Assembly (NCBI RefSeq): GCF_001612615.1
Contig: NZ_BDAU01000042.1
Coordinates: 1-64,000 of the forward strand
DNA: 64,000 nt
Direction of reading: 5' to 3'
DNA from: Nocardia amikacinitolerans NBRC 108937
Lineage (GTDB): Bacteria > Actinomycetota > Actinomycetes > Mycobacteriales > Mycobacteriaceae
Within the stretch, counting starts at the first letter, position 1; each line of letters begins with the position of its first letter. A model generated the notes under the pieces. That model was not told the DNA's origin, ran no database searches, and saw nothing but the letters and a program-made list of their open reading frames with translations. Shown piece by piece: positions 16,503-24,744 of this stretch. Made by a program: the position numbers and the translations under genes.

Positions 16503-19358
16503 TCACGACGCCACCTCCACCATGCTGAAGTTCTCGTCGGGATTCCCGAAAGAATCGGCGAACTTCGGACTCGTGGTGATGAGCGCGTTCTCGGTGGGTG
16601 AGGCCAGCGACCCGAACACTGCCCGGTCGGTGCCCCCGACCGCGAGCAGGCCGCTGCCGCGTGCCGCGGAGAGCAGGAATTGTTGTTCGCCTTCGGAGAG
16701 TCGGAACGCGGCGGCGACCTCGTCGATGGCTTGTGGGGCTTGGCGTAGCAGGATTTGGGTGGCGGCGTTGGAGACGATGGCGCGCCCGAGTTCGGTGGAC
16801 AGGACATCGGCGCTGTCTTGGGTGGCGATGGTGAGTCCGGCCCAGTGTTTGCGGAAACTCTTCGCGGCCCGGAACAGGAATTCGGCTGCGGCGGGTTGGC
16901 GCATGAGCAGCCACGCCTCGTCCACGGTGATCATGCGGGGCCGTCGATTGGCTGGGCTCGACACTCGCCGCCATGTCGCGTCCAGCACCAGCAGGGTCCC
17001 GATGGTCTTCAACTCCTCGGGTAGCTCGCGCAGGGAGAACACGATCAGCCCGCCCTCGGGGTGGGTGGTGGTAGGCCCGTCCAGCAGTCCGGCGTAGGCC
17101 CCGTCACCGACGAACGGGTGCAGGGCGGCGGCCAACTCCCCGGCGGCGGGTGTGGCGAGCCTGCCGAGTTGGTCACGGAGCCCGCTCAGCGTCGGCGCTG
17201 GTCGGGTCCAGGTGGCGGGATCGTCGGTGATTCCGGCAGCGGCGTAGGTGGCCGCCAGGGCGGTGTCCAATGCTGCCCGCAGCGCGGGGTTCTGGTCGCC
17301 GAGCAGGACGTGGATGAGGGTGTGCAGGAAGAGTTTCCGGCGGGTGAGGGCGTCGGTGGGGGCGGTGCGGTGACCGTCGGGGCGGGTGTGGATTTCCAGG
17401 TCGAACGGGTTGAGTCGCCCCTCGGCGGTGCCGAGTCGGATGTGGGTGCCGCCGACCGCTGCGGCGAGGCGGCGGTATTCGTCCTCGGGGTCGATGACGA
17501 CCTGTTCGATGCCGCGATAGAGCGAGCGCAGGATCTCGGTCTTGACCAGATACGACTTGCCCGCGCCGCTGCGGCCGAGGATGACGAGGTTGTGGTTGTG
17601 GGCTTCGGGGGAGAATCGGTCCACGAACAGCAATCCCGAGGCGGCGTCGCGGCCGTAGAGGACGCCGTGGGGGCGGGTGGCCTGGGCGGGGTCTGGTGCG
17701 GGAAGTTGTGGGGAGTCGAAGGGGAATGCCGCGGCGAGGGCGGTGGTGTCGAAGGTCCGCTGAACCCGGATGAGATCGAGCCCGAGTGGCAGGGTGGTGG
17801 CCCAAGCTTGGGCGGCGCGGTAGGACAGGGTGCAGGTGTCCACGAGCAAGCTCGCCGCCAGGGCGCGGACGGCGGCGACCTCGTCGGCCAGTTCGGCCTC
17901 GGTGTCGGCGTGCACGCTCAGATACACCCCGACCCGGAACAGGCGCGCTTCGGCGCGGGCGACGCGGGCGGACAGGTCGGCGGCGTCTTCGACGGCGACA
18001 TCGACTTGCGGGTCGGTGAGGCGGCCCCGGCTGACGTCGTGCATGCGGGAGGATTCGAGGCGGGCTTGCTGGCGGCGCAGGCGGGTGGCGGCGGTGGCCG
18101 GGTCGATGGGGTCGATGTGCACCGCGACCTCGACCCGGCCGGGATGCGAGAGCAGGGGCGCGAGCCAGCCAGCGGTCACTTCTCGTGGGTAGCCGGTGAC
18201 CGCGAGGGTCGCGGTCCAGTCCGACCCGATCTCCAGATGCCGGGTGCCGATCGTGAGCGATTCCGGCGCGAACCGGTCGAGGCCCTCGCCGATGAACGGG
18301 TCGGGTATCCGGACTTGGGGATCGGTGGTGATGATCGCGTCGGAGGCGGCGATGTCGGCAGCGGCCGAGACGAGGCCCTCGGGGTTGGTGCAGCTGGTCA
18401 GGACGGCGGTGGCCGCCGCGTCATCGAGGGCGGTGACCGAGATACCCAGCGGTGCCAGCACATCGGCGGCCTCGTTCATCCGACGCAAGAGCCGGGACTC
18501 GGCCGCCCGGCGCGCACCACCGGTCAACGCCCGCCGTGCCCGGCTCCTGCCGGGCAGCCTGGCACGCAACCCGGTGGCGGCCAGGGTCTCGGTCTGTTCG
18601 CGCTGTTCGCGCCAGATCAGCAGTACCTGCCGGTGGACCGGGTCCTCGCGTGCGGTCAGCTCGGCGAGGTGATCGGCGTGATCGAGGGCTGCAGCGGCGA
18701 GGTCGGGTGACATCTGCTCGGCGGCGGTGTGCAGGCCGGTGATGTGCTCGGTCAGGTCCAGGCGCGCCGAGCGCACCAGAATCTGCACCGGCTGGCGCAA
18801 GGTGTGTAGCCAGCCCGCGAGCTGCCCGACGAGGCTGTCCTGCTCGGCCGGGGTCCGCAGCGAGAGGTTGAGGGTTCCGGCGACCGCGACGACAGCGAGC
18901 CCGTCGGCGCCGAGGTCGATCACCCCCACAGCACCGCTGCCGCTGTTCGACACCGACTCGGGCAGGCGGACCTGACTCGCGGACAACTCGGTGGGGACGG
19001 GCGGGCGGGGCCTGGATCGATTGGCGCGGGCGGCGATCCAGCGCGGTGCCTCGGTCCGGGTGCTTCCGCGTGATCGGACGAGGTGGCGTGGGCGGAAGCG
19101 GTGGCGGATCGCGGCCACGAGCAGCAGGTCGGCCGACAGCCCGTCGCGGCGGGTTAGGACCGCGACAGCGACCACGACGAACACCGGGGCCGCGACGGCG
19201 GCGAACACCATCGGGGCGATCACAGTCCTGGTCGCGGTCCAGGCCGAGTACAGCAGCAGGGCCGCCGTGGCGAGGACGGCGAGCTGGCGGGCGGTGAACG
19301 GGCCCAGGATGCGGTCGGAGCGGTCGACGTCGGCGGGGATGCGCACGATGGTGCTCAT
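16503..19358 (-). CDS. VirB4-type conjugation ATPase with N-terminal PrgI domain
   Basis: A 951-residue fusion. Residues 1 to about 100 form a PrgI-like part with two membrane helices (LAVLATAALLLYSAW and MVFAAVAAPVFVVVAVAVL). The rest is a VirB4/SCO6880-type ATPase that powers pilus assembly and DNA export at the inner face of the membrane. Walker A is GRSGAGKSYLVKTE near residue 590 and Walker B is MITVDEAW near 812. The start, ATG 19358, overlaps the stop of the VirB6-like gene by four bases, so it is part of the minus-strand transfer operon. It is the distal gene of that operon. Its last 22 residues differ from the related fragment nearby. Confidence 0.92.
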   Translation of the reverse strand: MSTIVRIPADVDRSDRILGPFTARQLAVLATAALLLYSAWTATRTVIAPMVFAAVAAPVFVVVAVAVLTRRDGLSADLLLVAAIRHRFRPRHLVRSRGSTRTEAPRWIAARANRSRPRPPVPTELSASQVRLPESVSNSGSGAVGVIDLGADGLAVVAVAGTLNLSLRTPAEQDSLVGQLAGWLHTLRQPVQILVRSARLDLTEHITGLHTAAEQMSPDLAAAALDHADHLAELTAREDPVHRQVLLIWREQREQTETLAATGLRARLPGRSRARRALTGGARRAAESRLLRRMNEAADVLAPLGISVTALDDAAATAVLTSCTNPEGLVSAAADIAASDAIITTDPQVRIPDPFIGEGLDRFAPESLTIGTRHLEIGSDWTATLAVTGYPREVTAGWLAPLLSHPGRVEVAVHIDPIDPATAATRLRRQQARLESSRMHDVSRGRLTDPQVDVAVEDAADLSARVARAEARLFRVGVYLSVHADTEAELADEVAAVRALAASLLVDTCTLSYRAAQAWATTLPLGLDLIRVQRTFDTTALAAAFPFDSPQLPAPDPAQATRPHGVLYGRDAASGLLFVDRFSPEAHNHNLVILGRSGAGKSYLVKTEILRSLYRGIEQVVIDPEDEYRRLAAAVGGTHIRLGTAEGRLNPFDLEIHTRPDGHRTAPTDALTRRKLFLHTLIHVLLGDQNPALRAALDTALAATYAAAGITDDPATWTRPAPTLSGLRDQLGRLATPAAGELAAALHPFVGDGAYAGLLDGPTTTHPEGGLIVFSLRELPEELKTIGTLLVLDATWRRVSSPANRRPRMITVDEAWLLMRQPAAAEFLFRAAKSFRKHWAGLTIATQDSADVLSTELGRAIVSNAATQILLRQAPQAIDEVAAAFRLSEGEQQFLLSAARGSGLLAVGGTDRAVFGSLASPTENALITTSPKFADSFGNPDENFSMVEVAS

Positions 19359-21226
19359 AGCAGGGTGCCTCCTCTCGGGGCGCGTGGCGCGCGGCGGCGC
19401 ACGGGCAAGTCGGGCATGGGCAGATGCAGCTGCCGCCCCGCTGCCCGCGACGGCGGGGGCGCGGGTGGCTGTGGTGGGTTCGGTGGCGGCGGAACGGGTT
19501 TGACCCGGGTCACCGGGAACGGCAGCGGATACTGGCCGCTACGGTTCGGCCGAAGACGCGCGTAGGGATCGACGGGGGCGGGTTCAGTGAAATCGAAGGC
19601 GAGCTGTTCGGGCCGCCGCCGGGGGCCGGGGCGTTCCGGTGGCGGGACCGGTGCCGGTGTGGGCCGGACCCGGCGCACCGGGATCGGGAGCGGGTACTGG
19701 CCTCCGACCCCGGCCCGGATGCCCCGGTATGGGTCCGGCGGGGTGAAGTCGAACGCGAGTTGCCGTCCACGCGGCGTCCGGGGCGGGCGACGGGGCGTGG
19801 TATCGGTCGGGTCGGCTGGTGTCGGGCTGGGTTGCCGCGCGACGCGGCGCACTCCTTCCAGGGGCAGCATGAGCTGTCCGTCGCGTGTCGAGCGCGCCCG
19901 CGCATACGGGTCGGGAGGTCCGGCGGTGGCGGTGCGCGGTGTTCGCGGGGCGCGGGCGGGTCGTGGGGCGCGCCGGGCCGGTGTCGCCGAGGCGGCGGTG
20001 CGGGCGCTGCTCGAGGTGGCTCCTTTGAGCAGTCCGAGGGTTTTGTAGGCGAGGAAGCCCCGCGCGATCGACCCGGCGAAGCTGCGGCCTTGCCCGATGT
20101 TGAGGACCGACAGCAGCCAGAACGGGGTTTTGATCAGCACGTACATCAGCGCCAAAGCGACGGTGAGGTCGGCGATCTCGTTGGCGTCCGGGCCGAAGAG
20201 GTGCCATCCGCCTGGGGCGAGCAATACCCGCAGCACGGTCACCAGCGTCAGGGATTGCACGACTTGGATCGCCAGGCAGGCGACGAACGAACGCCACCAC
20301 CAGCGGGCGACGCCGTCGATGCCGGGCAGTGCGTGACACATCAACGCCAGCGGTGCCGCCACGATCAGCACGATCGTGATCGAGACACGGATGACGTAGC
20401 TGATGAGCAGCACGAGCAGCATCACCACCAACGCCAGGTGCAGCAGCAGGAAAAAGCCGTGGCTCTGGGGGGTCCCTGCGAGCTCGGCCAGGGCATCGGC
20501 GGCCGAGGCGGAGTCGACACCGTCTCCGGCCACCGCACCTGCGAGGGCGTTGGCGAACCCGATCGCCGCCGTGGCGATCATCATGCTCAGTCCCCCAGTG
20601 ACGAACCCGACCACCAGCCGGGGCGCGAGCTCGCGGATCGAGTATTGGGTCTGCAGGGTCTCGCGCGCCATCAGCAGCACCCCGGCCGCCATCACCACCA
20701 GCACGTAGAGGGCGGTGACGATCTGCCAGGACTGGTTCCACAGCGCCCCGATCTCCGGTATCTGCCCCGGTTCCGGTGTCGTGAGCAAGGTTTCCGACAG
20801 CAGCTCGAGCAGCGGGTTGAGCGCGGACTCGACGATCCGTTGGAAGAACCCGTCGATCGCGTTCTCCACGCAACCGTCGATGTTGGTGACCCCACACTCG
20901 GCCGACCCCGAACCGGATCCAGGCGTCGGGGTCGTCGTGCCGGGTGTGGCCGGGGCGGGCGAGGCAGGGGCGGTGGTGGAGGGCGGGGTCACCCACCGGC
21001 TCGGCGGAGTCGTCGTGGTCGGGGGTGTGGTTGTCGGGGCGGGTGTGGCCGGTGTCGGGGTCACCGGCACAGTCGGTGTCGCGGGCTGGGCGGTGGCACC
21101 GCCAGCGCCGGTGAGCGCGATCAGGACCGCGGCGAGCACCGCCGCTGCGGCGGCGGCAGCGGTGCGCGCGGCTCGTGAGTACTGGACGGGGACAACTGCG
21201 GGTGGGGCCTGTGCCGAGGTGTTCAC
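19355..21226 (-). CDS. VirB6/TrbL-like conjugation channel protein
   Basis: About 623 residues from GTG 21226 (MNTSAQAPPAVV). A signal-like hydrophobic stretch (AAAAAAVLAAVLIALTGAGGA) and a Pro/Thr-rich spacer come first. A polytopic domain of six or more helices follows, including IVTALYVLVVMAAGVLLM, FFLLLHLALVVMLLVLLISY and ITIVLIVAAPLALMCHALPG, the last close to the TrbL/VirB6 signature. The C-terminal 230 residues are a Pro/Arg-rich cytoplasmic tail with repeated blocks of the form QLAFDFT-PDPY and GQYPLPFPV. It would form the inner-membrane channel with VirB4. It starts three bases after the pilin gene ends. Confidence 0.85.
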   Translation of the reverse strand: MNTSAQAPPAVVPVQYSRAARTAAAAAAAVLAAVLIALTGAGGATAQPATPTVPVTPTPATPAPTTTPPTTTTPPSRWVTPPSTTAPASPAPATPGTTTPTPGSGSGSAECGVTNIDGCVENAIDGFFQRIVESALNPLLELLSETLLTTPEPGQIPEIGALWNQSWQIVTALYVLVVMAAGVLLMARETLQTQYSIRELAPRLVVGFVTGGLSMMIATAAIGFANALAGAVAGDGVDSASAADALAELAGTPQSHGFFLLLHLALVVMLLVLLISYVIRVSITIVLIVAAPLALMCHALPGIDGVARWWWRSFVACLAIQVVQSLTLVTVLRVLLAPGGWHLFGPDANEIADLTVALALMYVLIKTPFWLLSVLNIGQGRSFAGSIARGFLAYKTLGLLKGATSSSARTAASATPARRAPRPARAPRTPRTATAGPPDPYARARSTRDGQLMLPLEGVRRVARQPSPTPADPTDTTPRRPPRTPRGRQLAFDFTPPDPYRGIRAGVGGQYPLPIPVRRVRPTPAPVPPPERPGPRRRPEQLAFDFTEPAPVDPYARLRPNRSGQYPLPFPVTRVKPVPPPPNPPQPPAPPPSRAAGRQLHLPMPDLPVRRRAPRAPRGGTLL

Positions 21227-21228
21227 GG

Positions 21229-21627
21229 TCAGGCTCCGATGATGGATCGGAGCACGGCGACGATCACCGGTGCCAGCATCGCCAGCGCGTAGCCGAGGCA
21301 CGCGGCGCGGAACGCGGTCTTGGCCTTTTCGATCTCACTGGGATCGCCGCCGCCGAGCAGATAGCGGGCACCGGCGATGGTCAAGAACAGGGTCGCCAGC
21401 CCGGCGAGGATCCCCACGATCCAGTTGCGCGCGTTGTCGATCACCTCACCCAGCGACGAGGCGATTGCCAGCACTTCCGTGTCCGGCGGTGCGGCCGACG
21501 CCAATCCGGCCTCGAGCACCAGCAGCGCCACGGTGGAGCCCAGCGCCGCGAGGATCCTCGGCCACCGGCGTCGCAGCACCAGCTGTCGAATCGAAGCCTG
21601 CACCTGGCTGAGGTGGTGCGCGTTCAT
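21229..21627 (-). CDS. VirB2/TrbC-like T4SS pilin
   Basis: A 132-residue protein from ATG 21627, overlapping the previous stop by ATGA. It has a long N-terminal hydrophobic segment ending in a signal-peptidase-like AGLASAA site, then NWIVGILAGLATLFLTIAGARYLLGGGDPSEIEKAKTAF and a last membrane helix. The helix pair joined by a GGGDPSEIEKAK turn is characteristic of the T4SS pilin family. The mature part would be about 85 residues. It lies directly ahead of the VirB6-like gene in the operon. Confidence 0.85.
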   Translation of the reverse strand: MNAHHLSQVQASIRQLVLRRRWPRILAALGSTVALLVLEAGLASAAPPDTEVLAIASSLGEVIDNARNWIVGILAGLATLFLTIAGARYLLGGGDPSEIEKAKTAFRAACLGYALAMLAPVIVAVLRSIIGA

Positions 21628-22565
21628 GCCGCAGCCTCCCGCCCGTGCTCGGTGCTCGCCTGCACCGGCGCCGCGGAGTGCCGGTTCGGCCGGCGACCTC
21701 GCCGCGGTGACCGGGCGGGCGGCGCGAGGGCGGTGACCGCCTCGGCCTCGACTGTGCTCGTCCGCTCCGGATCGACGTCCCGGAGGCGGTCGCTCAGCCA
21801 CGCCAGCAGCGCGCGCTCGGCGCGGGGGCGCGCCTTGCGGAGCTTCCACAGCGACACCCCGCGCTCGGCCGCCAGCGCGGTCAGCGATCGCCCCTCCCAT
21901 CGCGAGGCCGCGATCAGTTCGGCCGCCTCTTGCGAGATCACTCCAGCGGCCACGGCCTGCGCCAGGACTGTCTCGGGGTGGCCCGGCCCGGCCGCGATCG
22001 CCTGCACCCGCCCACCGAGCGGGGCGAGGTCGCGATCGAGGTCTCCGACCACCGTCGCGCCGGTTTGCTGCTGGTATGCCGCCTTGAGCATGGCGCGGTA
22101 GGCACCCCACCGCAGCCGATGCCACACGCCCGGCTCGTCCAAGCCGACGCGCACGAGGTGCCCCAGGAAGGCGGTCAGCACTTCGGACTCGATGTCGTGG
22201 CGCGCGGTGTTACTCGATGTCGCGTACTCGTTGATGGTCCGCGACAGCATCGGCGCGGCCAGTCCGGCGCACACGAGCATCGCGTCCTCGGCCTCGGCCT
22301 CGGCCTCGGCGCGGACCCTATCGAGCAGCCACACCCAGATCGCGTCGACCTCGGCCATCGGCGTCGCTGAGTCCCACAGCCGCTCGCGCAGCTGTCCCCA
22401 CGTCCGCACCGGACCGGCGGGGGCGGCCTGCGGTGTCGGCACTGGGCGCGGATCGGTGGGCAGCGCCTCGGCGGCGATCTTCTCGAAACCGGACCGCATC
22501 ACGGCCAGCGGCGAGCCCGACTTTTCGACCGGTCCCCCATATTTCGCGACGTGTGTATTCGTCAC
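21624..22565 (-). CDS. Sigma-region-4-like DNA-binding protein of the transfer operon
   Basis: About 313 residues from GTG 22565, seven bases after AAGGAG (GTG 22568 also possible). It is soluble and helical. Near residues 215-260 is a helix-turn-helix, AAERGVSLWKLRKARPRAER, preceded by an Ala/Glu helix, much like sigma factor region 4. No region 2 is evident. The basic tail contains RSPRRGRRPNRH. As first gene of the minus transfer operon, beside a repeat-rich divergent promoter, it may regulate transfer. The regulatory role is inferred from position. Confidence 0.65.
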   Translation of the reverse strand: MTNTHVAKYGGPVEKSGSPLAVMRSGFEKIAAEALPTDPRPVPTPQAAPAGPVRTWGQLRERLWDSATPMAEVDAIWVWLLDRVRAEAEAEAEDAMLVCAGLAAPMLSRTINEYATSSNTARHDIESEVLTAFLGHLVRVGLDEPGVWHRLRWGAYRAMLKAAYQQQTGATVVGDLDRDLAPLGGRVQAIAAGPGHPETVLAQAVAAGVISQEAAELIAASRWEGRSLTALAAERGVSLWKLRKARPRAERALLAWLSDRLRDVDPERTSTVEAEAVTALAPPARSPRRGRRPNRHSAAPVQASTEHGREAAA

Positions 22566-23039
22566 CACAGATCTCCTTGATCGATCAAAACTTCCGACCT
22601 CACAAGGACACCGAACACCCCTATCCGAAACGCATCCAAACCCTATCCAAACCACACCCAAAACCTATCCGAAACATATTCAAGTCACATCCTGGCCGAG
22701 CTGGCGAATATCACGCTACCGGATCGACGCCCCCTCCATCACCCGAGGCGACCACGCGAGTGTTGGCGCTGTTACCAGCGGATGGGAATGTACGGATAGG
22801 TCCAGGATATGACTTGGATATGTTTCAGATAGGGTGCGGATAGGTCCTCTTGTCGCATGGGCAACCGGTTGAAAAGTTTCTCGAAAAATTTTGACCACCC
22901 CTTGCGTCGAACGGCATTCCGGCCCGCAATTTCCGGCTCAGGAAATTCTCAGAAAAATTGTTGGATTGCCGTGTCCCGAAATCGGCTTTTTGGCGGAAGT
23001 AAGCGAGTACACACCGCTCTCTCGCTCCAGGAGGCCGTC
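22566..23039. promoter_or_regulatory. Divergent control region of the two transfer operons
   Basis: This 474-base region lies between operons that diverge. It holds six copies of CCTATCC or its complement: left ones at 22620, 22642 and 22664, right ones at 22794, 22828 and 22838. A long imperfect inverted repeat (22663-22697 and 22799-22835) and two AT-rich patches (near 22875 and 22945) are also present. No gene is seen. This is the best candidate for the shared promoter and operator of transfer, and possibly for oriT. Confidence 0.6.
22663..22835. repeat. Imperfect 35-bp inverted repeat, arms about 100 bp apart
   Basis: The left arm, 22663-22697, begins ACCTATCCGAAACATATT. The right arm, 22799-22835, read in complement begins ACCCTATCTGAAACATAT. 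The arms agree at roughly 30 of 35 positions. They enclose about 100 bases of GC-rich sequence. Confidence 0.75.
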
Positions 23040-23687
23040 ATGACCGCTAGCTCCCGCCGACCCCGTTCCACCTCCGCCGCCGTGCGGGTCCCCTCGACCC
23101 TGTGGGCGCTCGGTCCCGAGCCGCTCGATCCCGACGACCGCTGGCCCGGCCCGGTCCTGGCCCACACGATCGCCGAGTTCTCCGAACCGGCCTCGCGGGT
23201 GATGCTCCTCGGCTGGCCCAGGCCCACCGCCCGGGGCGCGCTGCGGATCATCGAGCCCGACACCGCCGAAGCGCTCGCCGCGATCGGCGATCTGGACCGC
23301 CAGGGCCTTGACGCCCCCACCAACCGCAACCGCTCCGAGGAGCCGGTGGATCTGGTGATCGCCAGCCTGCTCGCCGAGCACCTCGACCCGGTCGCCGCCG
23401 CCGAGCACGTCACCGCGCTCGCGACCGAGGTGCTGGCGATGGGCGGTTTGCTGGTCGTTCTCTCGCGCTGCCGCCATAGCGAGTCCGGCGTCCTGCACGA
23501 CCCCGCCGGGTCTGTCGTGGCCGCCGCCCAGGCCGCCGATCTGCTCTACCTCCAGCACATCATCGCAGCACCCGTGCGCGGCTCCACCATCACCGCCGCG
23601 CCCGCCGACCCGGCTCCCTCCGGCAACACGCGCCACTGGGTCGCGCACACCGACGTCTTCGTCTTCCTCCAGCCCGCCCATGGCTGA
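23040..23687 (+). CDS. Methyltransferase-like protein without catalytic motif
   Basis: A 215-residue protein from the ATG at 23040 after CAGGAGG. The open frame upstream to 22857 is not needed. It has a Rossmann-like pattern (DLVIASLLAEHLDP..., EVLAMGGLLVVLSRC) resembling the C-terminal half of SAM-dependent methyltransferases, but no DPP/SPPY-type catalytic motif. The stop lies inside the start of the next gene, a true DNA methyltransferase, so it could be its partner subunit. First gene of the plus-strand transfer operon. Confidence 0.6.
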   Translation: MTASSRRPRSTSAAVRVPSTLWALGPEPLDPDDRWPGPVLAHTIAEFSEPASRVMLLGWPRPTARGALRIIEPDTAEALAAIGDLDRQGLDAPTNRNRSEEPVDLVIASLLAEHLDPVAAAEHVTALATEVLAMGGLLVVLSRCRHSESGVLHDPAGSVVAAAQAADLLYLQHIIAAPVRGSTITAAPADPAPSGNTRHWVAHTDVFVFLQPAHG

Positions 23688-24744
23688 CCCCACACGCCCC
23701 TCGCCCCGCCCGAATCTCTCCAGCGAAGGACACCGGATGACCCTCGACGCCAATGCCACCAACCTCGACTCCGCGATCCCCGCACAGACCGGTTCGGCCG
23801 CCGCGCCGGTGTCGGTGTGGGCGACGGCCCAGAACACGCCGACCGCGCAGCGGCGCGGCCGTTACCACCCCGACAGCACCGCCCACCCGGCCAAGATGTT
23901 CCCCGCCATCGTGCAGCATGCCGTCGCCGCCTACACCCGCCCCGGGGACCTCGTGCTGGATCCGATGTGCGGGATCGGCACCACCCTGGTCGAGTCGCTG
24001 CATCTGGGCCGCCGCGCGGTCGGCGTCGAATACGAGTCGCGCTGGGCGGAGCTGGCGCGCACCAACATCGAGCTGGCTCGCGAGGCGGGCATCGATCTCG
24101 ACGCCGCCGTCTACCACGGGGACGCCCGTAAGCTGGGCGACCTGATCCCGGCCGAGCTGCGCGGCCAGGCGAGCCTGGTGATCACCTCGCCGCCCTACGG
24201 CGACAGCTTGCACGGCCACGTGCGTGCCAACCGCACCCAGCCGGTCCTCAAGTCCAACCACCGCTACGGCCAGGTCCTCGACCGGGGCAACCTCGCCAAC
24301 GTCGGCCTCGGCCGGTTGTTGTCCGGGTTCACCAAGATCCTGGCCGGTGCCGCCGACTACCTCTCTCCCGGTGGACATGTCGTGATCACCGCGCGGCCGT
24401 GGCGTCAGCACGCCGAGCTGGTGCCCCTGCCCAGCCACCTCTACACCTGCGGCGAGCTGGCCGGGCTCGTGCCGGTGGAGCGGTGCGTGGCACTGCTGGG
24501 CCGTCTGTCCGAGGGCGAACTCGTCGCCCGCAGCTCGTTCTTCCAGCGCGACTTCGTCGTCAAGCAGCGGGCCGCCGGGCTGCCGATTCACCTCATCGCC
24601 CACGAGGACGTCGTCATCCTGCGCAAGCCCGAGGCCATCACCGCCGTGTCCGAGCGCCGCCGTGCGAGTGGGCGTTTCCCCTTCGGCGCGTCGGCGACCT
24701 TGCCGACGCCCGATGCCATGGGCCCGGGATCGGTGGCCGCGTGA
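23680..24744 (+). CDS. Site-specific DNA methyltransferase (N4/N6 type)
   Basis: A 354-residue methyltransferase. The SAM-binding motif LVLDPMCGIGTTLVE is near residue 90 and the catalytic TSPPYG near 169, the tetrapeptide used for exocyclic amino methylation of cytosine or adenine. A second start, ATG 23737 after GAAGGA, would remove 19 residues and is equally plausible. It overlaps the previous gene by eight bases and the coupling-protein gene by GTGA. No restriction nuclease gene is near, so it is an orphan enzyme, probably protecting the element on entry into a new host or marking transfer DNA. A TRM11-like RNA target cannot be fully excluded. Confidence 0.8.
   Translation: MADPTRPSPRPNLSSEGHRMTLDANATNLDSAIPAQTGSAAAPVSVWATAQNTPTAQRRGRYHPDSTAHPAKMFPAIVQHAVAAYTRPGDLVLDPMCGIGTTLVESLHLGRRAVGVEYESRWAELARTNIELAREAGIDLDAAVYHGDARKLGDLIPAELRGQASLVITSPPYGDSLHGHVRANRTQPVLKSNHRYGQVLDRGNLANVGLGRLLSGFTKILAGAADYLSPGGHVVITARPWRQHAELVPLPSHLYTCGELAGLVPVERCVALLGRLSEGELVARSSFFQRDFVVKQRAAGLPIHLIAHEDVVILRKPEAITAVSERRRASGRFPFGASATLPTPDAMGPGSVAA

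Noticed and set aside
14950..16974. A 674-residue minus-strand frame covering the DUF3644 gene
   Set aside because: The plus-strand DUF3644 protein has family motifs and a ribosome site. The minus frame is a shadow partly over the virB4 end.
17061..18710. A 549-residue plus-strand frame opposite virB4
   Set aside because: It mirrors the VirB4 gene, is extremely Gly-rich and has no domain signature.
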